This document shows, piece by piece, positions 37,970-49,637 of a stretch of DNA of 64,000 nt. Position 1 is the first letter of the stretch. Each line of letters opens with the position of its first letter. Below the pieces are notes generated by a model. The model had not been told where the DNA came from. It made no database searches and saw only the letters and a list, made by a program, of their open reading frames with translations. This stretch comes from Sordaria brevicollis (taxonomy: Eukaryota; Ascomycota; Sordariomycetes; Sordariales; Sordariaceae): the NCBI GenBank assembly GCA_033439795.1, contig JAUTDP010000014.1:1302001-1366000 (forward strand), given 5' to 3'. Both the position numbers and the translations under genes were made by a program.

Positions 37970-38040
37970 TCCTTAAGAGCTTTTGCGGTTTATTTTATTA
38001 TTAGTAAACGAGGCGTTTAAAGCTACTTCGAATTGGTTAT
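37970..38040 (-). pseudogene. decayed RNase H segment (Copia)
   Basis: The minus strand reads FEVALNASFTNNKINRKSSQ, followed by a G-F-I pattern, resembling the D-A-S-F-A-D-N...R-K-S-S-Q-G segment of fungal Copia RNase H domains. The Asp-to-Asn differences are G-to-A changes. Confidence 0.7.
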
Positions 38041-38454
38041 TACTTTTATAATATAAGTATTAATCCTTAATTATACGAAGGTAATAAATAACTTTCTTAT
38101 TAGTATTATAATATTTTAAATTAGGATTATAATTAAAATAAACCAATCGATTAATTAAGAAAATTATATTTAGTCGCGTATTAATAGCGGCGTATAATAT
38201 AAAGCCTATATTAATTTAGTAATTTCTAATTTTAATATAATTGGCTAATCTATCGAAGGGTAATAATTTTTATTATTTTATTAGCACTATAGTAGGTTTA
38301 TAAATCGATTTTAATAATTTACTAATCTTCTTAATATAAGCTTCTTAGGATAGTTAAATTTTTCCTACTTTACGGTTACAAATAATTTTAATACCTAAGA
38401 ACTACTACAACTCTTTACTACCGATCAATTAATATTTTAATTATAGTAAGTTAA

Positions 38455-38530
38455 TATATTCTTTAACCTAATCCTTATATTCCTTTAAGTAAGTAAAGAT
38501 AATATCGTTAATATAATATAATATAAATAT
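38455..38530 (-). pseudogene. decayed reverse transcriptase YxDD region (Copia)
   Basis: The minus strand reads YINDIIFTYLKEYKD at ~38,475-38,515, i.e. YVDDIIF with Asn for Asp. Orientation and position relative to the RNase H segment fit the Copia order (RT then RNase H then LTR). Confidence 0.8.
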
Positions 38531-41500
38531 TCTTTCCTTCTTTATAATATATAAATCTTTAAGAATAATTTTAAATCCTATACCCTTAAACGTTCCGCTT
38601 AATTCTTTTTATTATAATAAAGGGGTTTATCGGAGGTTATAGAGCGTTTTTAATAATTTAAAAACTTTTCCTTCTACCCGATATCTTAATAATATATATA
38701 TATAAATTTCTTTATCGATTATAGCATTTATAAAGGTATTTACTATATTCTATTAAATAAACTCTATATTAAAATAAATTATTAATACGACGATAATTCG
38801 GAAGGACCTTCCCGCTAAGGTAAAGGTATAGGTATTAACGCCTATCTTACGTTATTAATCTCCTCGAATTATTAGCCTAACTTTAACCTTATTTAAAGTA
38901 TTATTTTTATTAAATTTATAAATATATATTTATATACAATTAAGGATCTATTTCCCTTTAGTACAAAGGATATTTTGGTCGATTTTAATTTAAATTTTTA
39001 TATCCTTATAATTATTAAAATAGGTTTATTTTGCCTTACAAAACTTTTCGCTAAGAGGGTAATTTTCGAAGTCGTAATAACTCTTTAATACCCCTGGGAA
39101 ATTGCGGCGGTATAAATTATTTAATTTACTATATTTAATTAATAATTATTATACTTCTACCTTTATAACCGTTTTAATAATTATTTTTATTATTAGTTAT
39201 AATAATCTTTTTATTAAGAAAGTACTCTCCTATAACTTTAATTTTCGAAAATATTTATCGATTATTTAATTTAATATAACGCCTATATATAAGGTTATTA
39301 CGTACGAAGGAGGGGTATTTAGCGGCGTTAAATATAGATTTATAATAAAATTAATAACTATTTTATCCGGCCCTATAACCTCGTAAATATCCCTAACCTT
39401 AATCTCTTAAGCGGTTTTTTATTAGGAATTTAGGATTTCCTCTTCGAATATTATATTTAGAAAAGGTTCGACCTTGGCATTTTTTAAATAGGGATTCGCT
39501 AGTACCCCCTAATTTAAATCCTATTTATCTATTTTATTTAATTTTTTAACGAATTTTTCGATAATTATTATTTTTAAAATTGCTAAATCCTCCTTAATAT
39601 TAATTTCGTTAGGGGAGAATTTAACGCATTTATTAAATATTACGTTATGTATTTATATAATTTACTTCGTAACGGGGTTCTATATATAATATATCGAAGA
39701 GGCGCTATATCCGATTAAATAACCGATTTACGCTCTAAAGAAATATTTTTAGCGATATTTCTCTTTCTTTTATACTATACTAATTATAGAATATATTTTA
39801 TACTTATATATTCGAAGGTAATTAATATTTAATTATTGTAATTCTTATTAATTATATTATTAAATAATATAGGTATAAAAGCGTTCGTATAAGGATTTCT
39901 AATTATAGAAGTATCGAAATAACCGGTTTAGTAGGTAAATTATTGCGTATATAATTTTTAGTTATAAATTAATTAGAAATTTTAAACTATTCTTTATAAT
40001 ATTATATCGTTACTTTACTATACCCTTTAAGCGCTCTACTCTACTATTCTATTTTTAAATATTAAAAATAGAGGGTTCGAATAATATACCTCTTATTCCG
40101 AATTTAATTAATATTTCTCCTCGGTTAAATTTATTATTATATTTAAAGGCCTTAACTTTAATATTATATTAATATACCAATATATCTATATAATTATATA
40201 AAATTAAAGCAATATTAATAAATATCCAGTTCGAAAAGTAATAATCTTATATATATTTAAACTATTAATAAATAATAAATATAAAATATCGGTATCCGTT
40301 AATACCTTTATCGAATTTAAGGAAATTTATTATAAGGCGTTACCCTAATCTATATCTACGGTTTCGAAAGATTCGCCGTATTTAACGTCGTATCTTTACT
40401 ATAATATAAATATTATATTTAATTATCGGTATCCCTTTTAAAAGTACTATAGAAGGGAGATTATTCGAAAGCTCTTCGGTCGAAGTGGAATTTATCGCAA
40501 CCGTATTATCCGCGTCCTTCTTTTTAATTAAAATATTTCGCAATCGTACCCTATTAACGTTTTATAAATATTCGAATACTTAAGGACTAAAGTAACCGAA
40601 TCGGTAGTACTATATTTCAACGGTTTAAATTAACGATTTCCTTATATAGGAATTAATTTAGTATTATTGCGTTATAAATATTAATTTAATAAATAATATA
40701 AATAAATATTCTAAAACCGTTTAATTGAAGATAATATCTAAGGAATAGAAAAATAACCCGTTAATTCTCTTTAAATAATTATTTAAAGGTCGATAATCCT
40801 AATAGAAATTCTACTTTCGCAATAAGAAGAAAGAGACGAAATTAGTAGCGAAATTAAAGTAAAATACGATTTCTTTTAACCGTAATTTCAAATTACCTTT
40901 CTTACTTTTAATAACAACGTCAACCTCCCTAAAACCTTAAATCTTAATATAAAAATTACTTACTTATAAATAATTATTTAAATCGGTATAACGAAAATAA
41001 TAAAAACGAATAATTTTATTAAATATATAAAGAAAATTCTCCGAATTTAGAATAATTAAATTTTTAAAGGGATATTCTTCTCGCTCATTTCTATTATTAA
41101 TTTGGAAAATTATTTTATACTCTTCCTTAAGAAATTACGTAAATTTAAATTTTACCGTCTTAATAACTTTCTCCTTAATAGCTTTAATTTTCTTAATTAA
41201 ATTAATATCTTTCGCGATATTAATTTTAATAGCTCGCGTAATAGAGGGATATAATTTAAAAACTTTAAATTTAACGTTTAAATTTACGTATTAATATTTT
41301 TTAAGAGAGTAAAATCCTTTTTCGTATATTTTATATATAGGGAGATCTTTACCTTTACTTTTCTTATTTTTCGAATTTTATTTCTTATACGTATTTTCGG
41401 AATTATCCGACGCCTATTTTTATTTACCTATATTGCCTTTAAGCTTTTTATTTCTACTTTATTAACGAACGTCCTTATTATTAACTTCTTAATAATTATT

Positions 41501-42534
41501 AACTTTATTATTATTATTAATATAATAATAAATTTAACCGTCGACTTCGATAATAAACGCCCTATAATTATTTTTACCCGCGGGGGTTATAATATTATAG
41601 TAATTATTTATACCCTACCTCTTAAAATCCTCGTACACCTTTATATATTTTAAAATATTATTTTCTATTTTATTATTAAATTTTTATATTGTATCGGCGT
41701 AATTAGGTCGGATAATTTTAATAATAATATAAAAGTTATTATATTAAGATATAACGTTTATATATTCCCTAATTCCTTTAATAATACTATTATTTATAAT
41801 TATAACCTAATTTTAAAATTAGGTATTAAAATTGGTCGGTTCCTTTCGAAGGATTATAATACTATTAATATAGGCTTTATAGGTATTAACGAATTTATTA
41901 GTAATATTATATCGGGTTCTTTATTTAAAGAAATTATATTAAATTTAAATATCCTATTCTTCCTTTATAGCCGAACTTTAAAGTCCGTAATTAATTAAAA
42001 ATTTTATCCAAGTTTTTATAACTTTATCCCTAATTTCGAATTTCAACTAATCTTTTTTCTTATTAAGGTAAGTAATTTTAGCATTATAATAGAATTAAAA
42101 ATTGCTTAAATTTTTTTCGGTAAGGATCCTATCGATTAAAATATCGTTTCGATAATAGTAAGGAACCTCGACGGTCTTTCCAACCTTATTTATCGTAATA
42201 CAAAGGAGACCGGCTTTAAAAAAACGTAATTCTTTATTAATTATTTTAATATAGAATTTAATAACTAATTTAAAAGGGAAATTACCGGGTTTAGGGTAGA
42301 AAGGTTCGCGGGGTATATCGACTTTGCTTAGGAATTAAGCTTTAATAATATTAAGATTGTATTTAATCTATAATATCTCTTCCTAGTAGACTTAATCGTC
42401 GTTATCGGTAAGGAAGGGGTTATTATTAATTATTTTATTAATTTACTTTAAAAAAAACATCGTAATAATAATAGTAATAATAGTATTATCGTTATTATCG
42501 GTATTAATAGTAATAGGCATATTAGACTATTAAT

Positions 42535-42728
42535 TATCAGATTATATAGGGGAATTAATTAATTCTATATATCTATATATAATTGTAGAGAATAGGATTC
42601 TAGAGTTCTAGTCGGGGGAGCTAGGGGTATCCCTTATTTGCCAAGACCTTCTAGGTGGCTAGCAGTGCTAACCAGCTGTATACTAGTTTATACTATTTTG
42701 GCCCAGAATACCACCCTGGAATCTGACA
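42535..42728 (-). repeat. Copia LTR, right copy (5' LTR), 194 bp
   Basis: It starts TATCAG (TGTCAG after a G-to-A change) and ends with an intact TCTGACA. The inner ~80 bp is RIP-mutated, while the outer ~110 bp is essentially unmutated. AGACC follows. Confidence 0.95.
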
Positions 42729-42733
42729 AGACC

Positions 42734-44048
42734 TTTGAAACCTGAAGAGACTTGTGATATGCGTAGATGGCATGGGGCTCTCCACGGATTGGCAATGCCG
42801 AAGGTCCTGAGTTCATTTCCAGAGATGCTATAAAAAGGGAACAGCAGGCTGGACTTTCGCGGGAATGGCATCGTCGTCCGACGTCGCTTTGGAAGAAATG
42901 CCCTTGATGTCTTTCACAGAACACCAAGAATTCCAAATTTCCAAAAGTGGGCAAAGAAGAGAGCAGAAACTCGAGACTCGAAGGGTCACCCTTCCTTCAA
43001 CCTGGGATCGGGAACATCTCTGCCCGTCGTCCCCGATGGCAAAGCCCCGACACAATGGTCAATGCAGGGGTTGTCCCAGATACTGTACTCTCAGAAATTC
43101 CGCGGCCTGCCGTTTTGACGTTTCGGACCTCCGAATTGTTCGTTCCGCCTTTCTCGGCCTACCTTGTTTGGCATATGCATCGATCGCCTGTGCCGCTCTT
43201 TGACTGACTAGGAAGCCTTACCAAAGCCACAGTCAAAGGCTTCCTTCCTTTCTCGCTTCTAATATCCGCTGACAGCTCATGAGTGGCTAGATCTATCATG
43301 TGCTGTCATCCATGAGAGATTGGGTGAGATCGAATGTGAAAAACTGTAAACCAATTGCTCGGAATGGGCATTGCTTAGTGCTGATGTGAAAAGATTGCTT
43401 GGTCGTTTCATGTTGCGAGGTAGATGATGAGCTGAGCCACGAGGTCCTTTGACGTTTGTCATGGTGATGAGCGGTTATGTCCATGACAAAGGCAGAAGAG
43501 AGAATGCTCGTACCGAAGCGGTGCGGTAGTCTGAAAACTTCCTGGTAAGCATCTTTGGACGACACAACACGTTGTTCAAGTTGTTCCGTTTGTTGATGCT
43601 TTACCTGGTACATGCTCTCAGTTATCCGTATGTCTAACCCTAACCCTACTCCTCCCAAACAAATATTGTCAGTGGGGTGGTTGGCGGGGATCAAATGCAC
43701 TGTAAATTGATGCGGGCCGCTGCGACGCGGGTCAAGCTGCAGCGACGCGTTTCTTTCGTACAATCAACGACCTCGATGCATGCACAACGGCTGCTTCTTT
43801 CGATAGACATGATGAGATAGAAAATAACAACATCATTCTTACCGGGCCGTCTACCAGGCGAGCGCATATTCTCAAAGTCCCTTGTTGGGTGTGACCACTC
43901 AGACAAACGCTGGCCATTGTCCGTATCTTTCCCTGACGTTGAAGATAGTTTTGACATTTCGAACAAAATCGTCGACAAAATATCGGAAAACAGACCCGAT
44001 TCTCAACCCTTACCAGCCGGGCGCTTCGATCCGAAGATCACCGCTGCA
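42734..44048. other. unique intergenic DNA and leader of the PIP-box protein gene
   Basis: Normal composition, no convincing gene. Short frames (42,865-43,207; 43,296-43,763) look random. A telomere-like CTAACCCTAACCCTAC lies at 43,634-43,649. The open frame of the next gene extends upstream to 43,917 but only by a TTG codon, so the last ~130 bp is taken as 5' leader. Confidence 0.6.
43634..43649. repeat. short interstitial telomere-type repeat / telobox
   Basis: CTAACCCTAACCCTAC contains two and a half units of CCCTAA, the complement of the fungal telomere repeat TTAGGG. It lies ~415 bp upstream of the ATG at 44,049. It may be a chance match, a telobox-type regulatory site, or a scar of repair. 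Confidence 0.7.
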
Positions 44049-46259
44049 ATGTCGAAGAACGCTGCCATCACCAGCTTCTTCAAGCCGGCCCCGCGGGACT
44101 CGCAGGACTCCCAGGGCAGCTCCCAGGCGCCCCAATCTTCAATCCCACGATCGCCCATCGGAGCAGCAATGTCGCCCTTCGAGATGCCTGGAACACCAGG
44201 AACGAGATTCCGATCATCACTACCCATCAGATCTCCAGTACCACCGCCATACTCGCCGTTGGTACTTGTATCATCACCAATGAAGCCCAAGTCTGCGGTA
44301 AAACCGCCGCCACGAGATCGAAATGCCGTCATCGGAGCATCCGACGAAGAAGACGAAGATAGCGACTTCATGACTTCTGACGACGATTTTCCCGATCTCT
44401 TCGCCGCACCCAAGACCGAAGTACCGGTGTCCAGACGACCAGACGGAAGCCCCACAAAAGGGCCGTCGAAACGGGTGGCATCAGCCAAGGTGGTCATCTC
44501 GCCCATCAACTTCAACAAGAAGCACAAGTTCGACATGAAGGCCATCTTCAAGCACAACGAGGCAGAGAAGGCGCTGGCAGACAGAGAGAGGCGGGTTGAG
44601 CAGCTTATGGCCGAGGATGAAGAGGAGGAGGAGGAGCAGGAGAAGAAGAAGCAAGTCGAGGCACTTGCTGTGAAGAAGGAGGACACCACCACGCTCCACG
44701 ACGACGTGCTGAACATGTTGTCCGAAGCGGAGGACAGCCAGGAGGAAAGCAAGAAGGAGAGGCTATTAAGAGCCGTCAAGAGGACAGAAGCCACAAGCAA
44801 CCGAACACACTGGTATTTCTTTGACGACGATCATGGACAGAAAGTGGTGGATGATCTGTCCATAGGCTTCCGGAACAAGTTTCCCCAGCACGCGGCTACC
44901 GGTGCTTGGAAGGCTCTGGCCCCTCAAAAGGGCAGGACGGATTTGATCGAGCGTGGGGTTGCATACCATCTTCAGTGCAAACTACAGAACATTCCCGACG
45001 AGATCTTCATCTGGATCATAGACGAGCTACCATTTGTCAAGACCAGGAGGTTGCGAGAAGCCAACCTCCGTCTTCTAGGAATATGCCACGAGCAAGCAAG
45101 CCCACTACTCACGCCGGACCGCATAACCCAGTTATTCCGCACCATCGGCACACCCAAGCGATGTCTCGATACGCCGCCACTAGACAGTGATAGGAAGCCC
45201 GATCCAGGCCGTCCCTACAACTTTGATAAACAAAACTGGAACCCCCTCTGCACCGTCCTGCGCATCCTCGCCGAGACCGCCCCCGGACTCTCCATCGACT
45301 CCCTCACCCGCTCCACGATCCTGATCCTCCGTCTCGGCATGGACCCCCTAATCCGCCGCAACCCAGACGTACACTCTACCTTCCGCCAAACGTTCATCTC
45401 CCTGGTCGAAGCCATCCCCTCCTCCTCCTTCGACAACTTTTGTTACGCCTGCTGCGGCAGTCTCTACTCCCTCACCACAGATCCTTCCCTCCTCTCCGAC
45501 GCCTTGCGTTCCCTGCCATACCAAACGCCCAAACTAGTTAACCTCCGTCGCCGCCTCGCCTTGGCCTTCCTCTTCGCCTCAGCATCCACCTCCCTCCTCC
45601 CCTCCCCTTCTTACGACGTAGTCCCCTCCCCCCTCCAAGAATTTTCCCTTCACGACCCCTCCCAAACTTTCTGCCTCCCCCTCTTGTTGTCCTACCTTGA
45701 CATCTCCCCGCAATTCCAACTCACCCGCTCTTCCTCCTCAGCGGACTTCTTCGTCTTAGCCGCCCAAACCGACCTGCTACGTATATCAATCGGCGACGGC
45801 AACCCCCCTTCCCCTCCTCTCTCTTCTGCCTCTTCAGGTCCTTCCACCACGACGAGGTTCCAAAAAACCGACCCAGAAACAAAGGCACACAACCGCCAAA
45901 TCGACCTCTTGAGTGCCCGCATCCGCAACCTCTGGTCCAACATCCACGACCAATCCGCTTCCGCGGTCGAGATTTCGCGCATGGAAGCAAAAGTGAAACT
46001 CAAAGACCTCGAGCGCAAGCTGGAGTGGGCCGTCAGGACGAAGCCGGTTAGTAGGACGAATATTTTTGGGGTTAAGTCGAGAGGAGGAGCGGGGATTCTT
46101 ATGGGTGGTGGCGGAGCGGGAGGGGGAGGTGGTGGTGTGAATGACGAGGATAGTGAGGAGGAGAGGGAAAGGGAAGTGAAAAAGCAAACCGAGGGGAGGG
46201 GGCAGAAGATGTTTATGAGGAGGTTTTTGGCGAAGGGAGGGGGTGTGAACAGTGAGTGA
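44049..46259 (+). CDS. uncharacterised nuclear-type protein with N-terminal PIP-box-like motif (736 aa)
   Basis: Single exon; 44,049 is the first ATG in the frame. The protein opens MSKNAAITSFFKP: I-x-x-F-F has the spacing of a PCNA-interacting peptide, with Asn in place of the usual leading Gln, at the extreme N-terminus as in many PCNA clients. Residues ~10-200 are Ser/Pro-rich and acidic, with phosphorylatable SP/TP sites. A charged Glu/Lys-rich coiled-coil segment follows (~170-235). From HWYFFDDDHG (~255) to ~560 lies a compact helical, Leu-rich region, the only part that looks folded. The C-terminus has a coiled segment and a Gly-rich low-complexity stretch before a basic end. I do not recognise the family. 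A helical repeat protein of replication or repair, for example a distant Nse6/SLF2-like Smc5/6 loader, is a guess. Confidence 0.8.
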   Translation: MSKNAAITSFFKPAPRDSQDSQGSSQAPQSSIPRSPIGAAMSPFEMPGTPGTRFRSSLPIRSPVPPPYSPLVLVSSPMKPKSAVKPPPRDRNAVIGASDEEDEDSDFMTSDDDFPDLFAAPKTEVPVSRRPDGSPTKGPSKRVASAKVVISPINFNKKHKFDMKAIFKHNEAEKALADRERRVEQLMAEDEEEEEEQEKKKQVEALAVKKEDTTTLHDDVLNMLSEAEDSQEESKKERLLRAVKRTEATSNRTHWYFFDDDHGQKVVDDLSIGFRNKFPQHAATGAWKALAPQKGRTDLIERGVAYHLQCKLQNIPDEIFIWIIDELPFVKTRRLREANLRLLGICHEQASPLLTPDRITQLFRTIGTPKRCLDTPPLDSDRKPDPGRPYNFDKQNWNPLCTVLRILAETAPGLSIDSLTRSTILILRLGMDPLIRRNPDVHSTFRQTFISLVEAIPSSSFDNFCYACCGSLYSLTTDPSLLSDALRSLPYQTPKLVNLRRRLALAFLFASASTSLLPSPSYDVVPSPLQEFSLHDPSQTFCLPLLLSYLDISPQFQLTRSSSSADFFVLAAQTDLLRISIGDGNPPSPPLSSASSGPSTTTRFQKTDPETKAHNRQIDLLSARIRNLWSNIHDQSASAVEISRMEAKVKLKDLERKLEWAVRTKPVSRTNIFGVKSRGGAGILMGGGGAGGGGGGVNDEDSEEEREREVKKQTEGRGQKMFMRRFLAKGGGVNSE

Positions 46260-47991
46260 GTGAGTCCTGAAAAAAGGACAGACTAAACTTCAGATAAGAA
46301 TGTGGGGGTTATGTTGGTGTTTGGCTCAGTGTATAGGAAGGTCTTGATGTTTTGGGCGTTTGTGATGGGCTGTGATATGGTATTGGGCTTGTACAAGGTA
46401 TTGGGTACGGCGTTGCTTGCGGTTTACTTTGTATCTTCATGTTTGGACGAAAGCGACCGGAAGAGCAAAACACGATGGAGGTCTAAACATGGAGGTCTAT
46501 CACTATAAGTGAAAGAGATAGATGTGTTCAACGTTGCCAGGTTTTTAGGCTTGACTGGCCTTGAGAGATATAGTACTGGGCTTGGGACATATTGGGTGTG
46601 GTCTAGAGGCGCTTTGCTTTGTTTCAAAGGGTATGGTGATATATGAGTTGGAGGTTAGCCGCTTTCCCGAGTCGAGGGTTGACTGTCCTGGACGTACCGT
46701 AGAAACTCGGGCGAAAGAGTTTTAGGGGTCAAGGTTTTACTACGAGGAAAACTTGGGGTCTTCCCAACTCCCCTCCTATAACCCTTATCTTGAGGCATAT
46801 GTAGCATAAATTCTCACTGTTATCCCTTGACCCCCAAAACCCTTTCACCCGAGTTCTACGGTAGTCTAATGTGGTTAAGCGGGTTAGGCATGGGTGAGAT
46901 GTAGAAAGGTTGACGTGTTCTATTGATATATGGGTGTTCGTGGGTGGATGTATATTTTGCTCATGTTGTTATGGAAGATCGGTTCGTGTGTGCCTAGGGA
47001 GAGGGAAGCTATTTATGTTTTCTTTGCGTCTCAAGCCATAGCAAGGTTGGGCTAGACGAGACAAACCCTACACGAAAGTACTGGTAGTCGCTGAAGACCA
47101 GGGGGTAGGGTGTGGGAGTAGATACTACACGTAGTCCGAAGGATGTGATGGAGGAACGAAGCATCCCTGAAATAAGTATGCAAGGGAGCACTGCGGATTA
47201 GAAGATAGCATACTCCTCGCCATTAGGTACACGTAAGCATGTGGTTTTCCGTCACTACTCAAACATCACGAATGAAGCAAGTTATGTTCATACCAAAAGT
47301 CCATTTCCTGCTAGGTCGAAGAAAGAGAAACCAGACATGAGAGCCCCTAAAGAACATAAAAAAGACGAAAGCCATCCTTGAGCAAAGAAAACAGCCTTGC
47401 GAACCCCTTTTAATATCCCGTAGTACACGTTAACCAACGCTCTTTCTATGTCGCTTCTCTCCTTTTTTGCGCTCTTCTTCTTTTTCCCTTCCTCTAGTCC
47501 TCGTAGGACTACTCGAATCCGACCGGATCCCGGTAAATGACGTCCCTCCCACCATTGTACCTGAATCCAGTTCCCCTCCTTGATTTGGTTTTGTAGTTGG
47601 TTCTTGTCTTGTTGCCGAAAACAGTGAGAAACAACAGGCACACCAAACTGTCGGGGACCAAACTGGGCTGTTGCTTTGCCGATAGTCATGCGCATGGTGG
47701 TCTGACTAGGTTGGACAGTAGACCAGAGTGGTTTGAGAGAGAAGACAGCTTTTTGGACTTTCCTGGACGACCCTTTGCTTCCTGGCCAGACCCTTCGGGA
47801 GGACGACTTAAAGAAGTTGGAAACCTGAAAGGAGAGGACGGAAAGAAAGGGAAGTTGGAAAGGGTGGCGTTATTTCCGCATGTTTCGGTAACTCTTTGCA
47901 GTGTTTGTCTGTCCCGCTTGATCTTGGTGTCTAGGTTCTGCCGAGAAGATAAAGGGGTCGACAATATGTTGTTGAAAGGTCGACGACACGT
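46260..47991. other. convergent intergenic region with MITE-like element
   Basis: It lies between the end of the PIP-box gene (+) and the end of the eIF1A gene (-). It contains a 165-bp inverted-repeat element (46,697-46,861). Open frames at 47,288-47,695 and 47,597-47,995 overlap each other on opposite strands and have no family resemblance; the latter would be antisense to the eIF1A 3' region. No RNA gene seen. Confidence 0.55.
46697..46861. mobile_element. MITE-like inverted-repeat element flanked by TA
   Basis: A left arm at 46,697-46,733 and a right arm at 46,825-46,861 are near-perfect reverse complements over ~37 bp (one 1-base gap and three transitions). The arms start CCGTAG and end CTACGG. 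Both ends are flanked by TA, the target duplication used by Tc1/mariner-type elements. The 90-bp centre has no coding capacity. The size, ends and position in intergenic DNA fit a non-autonomous miniature element. Confidence 0.65.
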
Positions 47992-48950
47992 TTAGATGTC
48001 ATCGATATCAACGGTCTTGCCGCCGGCATCGGCGCCATCCTCGTCCTCGGAATCGCGGTCCTCGTCGAACTCGAAGCCGCAGTCGCCATCCTCGTTGGGG
48101 CCGAAGGTGTCGGTCTCGTTGATCTTGGCGGTATCGGGAAGCTCGCCGTAGGCCTTCCTGTTGATGGGGGAAGAGAGGTTGTTAGTGAGCTGATACTGAC
48201 GAAAAAAAAATAGGGAGCGGGGTAGAAAACGTACAGAGAACGGGCCTCGTCGGCAGAGTACTTGAGGATAACATCACCCTTCTCGTCCTGGTACTCGCGA
48301 AGGGAGACGAGAATGATGTCACCATTGTTGATCCAGATCTTCTTGCGAAGCTTGCCACGGATGAGACCGAGACGCTTGACACCGTCGAAGCACTAAAAGC
48401 GGGGAAAAGGTCAGAATATTTGTTTGCTTCGTTGGCAGTTTGGCGGCGAGGAAGCGGCGGGGACGACATACCATAGCCTCGAGTCTGCCGTTACCCAGCA
48501 TCTTGATGACCTGAGCGTACTCTGTAGAAGAAGATATGTGTAAGCTCGTTGTTCGTGTTGTCGCTGCCGAGGGGCATGGTCGAGCGTCGACGTCGCAGGT
48601 TTTTTTGCTGTGTGCGCTGTTGTGCGTTTCGCTCGCTCGCCACACCGTGGGTGTTCACGTACCTTGACCCTCCTCCTTGAAGGTCAACTCGCGCTTCTCA
48701 TTGCTGTTTGAAGTGGTTAGCCATATGAAGAAGCGAAGTATATGGTATGCGACCCCGTCGACGACAAGCTAGTGGGCGCGCGCATCACCATGGTTGCTTG
48801 GTAGCGGGCGGCGATGCGGGGCGGCACGATGGATCTTGGGTCGTCGTCTTCGGCGGGCGGGCACCACTATGACGGAAAATGAAATGCTTACTCGTTCTCG
48901 TTCTTTCCCCTTCTCCTGTTCTTACCACCCTTTCCCTTGTTCTTAGGCAT
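47992..48950 (-). CDS. TIF11: translation initiation factor eIF1A (157 aa)
   Basis: eIF1A binds the A-site of the 40S subunit, promotes scanning and start-codon selection, and helps recruit the ternary complex. Five exons: 48,950-48,892, 48,703-48,663, 48,521-48,472, 48,392-48,235 and 48,157-47,992, all with GT-AG introns. The product starts [19 protein letters not shown], the basic N-terminal tail, followed by the OB fold with [35 protein letters not shown] and [17 protein letters not shown], then the helical part with [18 protein letters not shown]. The acidic C-terminal tail ends VDIDDI, the conserved eIF5B-binding tip. Length and every block match eukaryotic eIF1A. It is divergent from the basic-protein gene at 49,638; the two starts are 688 bp apart. 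Confidence 0.97.
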
Positions 48951-49637
48951 GTTGGCTGTTGTTGTCGACTTGTGAGGTGTCGGCTGGCCGGTGTGGTTGC
49001 GGTGTGTAAATTGGGTGCGTTGATGCGAAGAAGGGAAGACAAAAATCCAGCAACGGCTGCGTGGAGTGGATGACGGACTTGGTTGGGGTCAAGAACTGCT
49101 GGAGCACTGGACCACGGCGGTTCTGGGTACCTTTTTCACACGCCCGGGCCTTGTTCAGGTTCGTAATGAATCGAACGCGTTTTGGTATTGTTGGTGGTGG
49201 AGAATCAGAGGTACGGACTGGGAGAAAATTGGGCAAGGCGAGGGGCATTTTTATGGCTGGTGGGACAAAGTTGCGAGGCAAAATAAACCAAAACGTGTGC
49301 TTGGGCCTTCGCTCTGACCAATCAGATTTCTCATTCTTCAGGCAAAAAGTGGCAGTTGAGTCATTGCGGCTACAAAATCAAGGCTTGGCATCTTCAAACC
49401 TCGTGAATGTGGTTGGCTGAACCTGCGTCGATAAAGGACCAAAATGGCTCGAAGTGTGTTTGGTATGGTAAGGTTAAGAACGCTAGTAAAATACCTTACG
49501 ACAACGGCAACCAGCGCGTCTGATTCTCACTCATCATGGTTCTTTCCATTCACCGTCGCCATGTTCAATGTTCTACTCACCAGCAATAACCTTTCACGTC
49601 ATTAGTTGAGCGCAACACAACGGACCGATCATCTCCT
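48951..49637. other. divergent promoter region between eIF1A and the basic orphan
   Basis: About 690 bp separate the two divergent ATGs. Frames within it (for example 49,061-49,420) look random. CT-rich stretches suit core promoters, but I see no clear TATA box. Confidence 0.5.

Larger units (their letters stand above)
37176..42728 (-). mobile_element. complete RIP-inactivated Ty1/Copia retrotransposon (5.6 kb)
   Basis: Two 194-bp LTRs with TGTCAGA/TCTGACA ends and AGACC duplications bound an AT-rich interior. On the minus strand, YINDIIF at ~38,495-38,515 stands for the Copia YVDDIIF motif. Downstream at ~37,975-38,035 an A-S-F-T-N-N-K-x-x-R-K-S-S-Q-G stretch matches the Copia RNase H region. 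The polypurine-like GAGTGAGGGGGTG tract touches the left LTR. No long frame remains, so it cannot encode a working polymerase. Unlike the Gypsy element it inserted into unique euchromatic DNA, which stays unmutated on both sides. Confidence 0.95.

Noticed and set aside
43917..44048. N-terminal extension of the PIP-box protein
   Set aside because: The extra frame is led by TTG only; the first ATG at 44,049 places the I-x-x-F-F motif at the N-terminus.
47288..47995. Two overlapping open frames on opposite strands next to eIF1A
   Set aside because: They overlap each other and the eIF1A 3' region, with random composition and no homology that I recognise.
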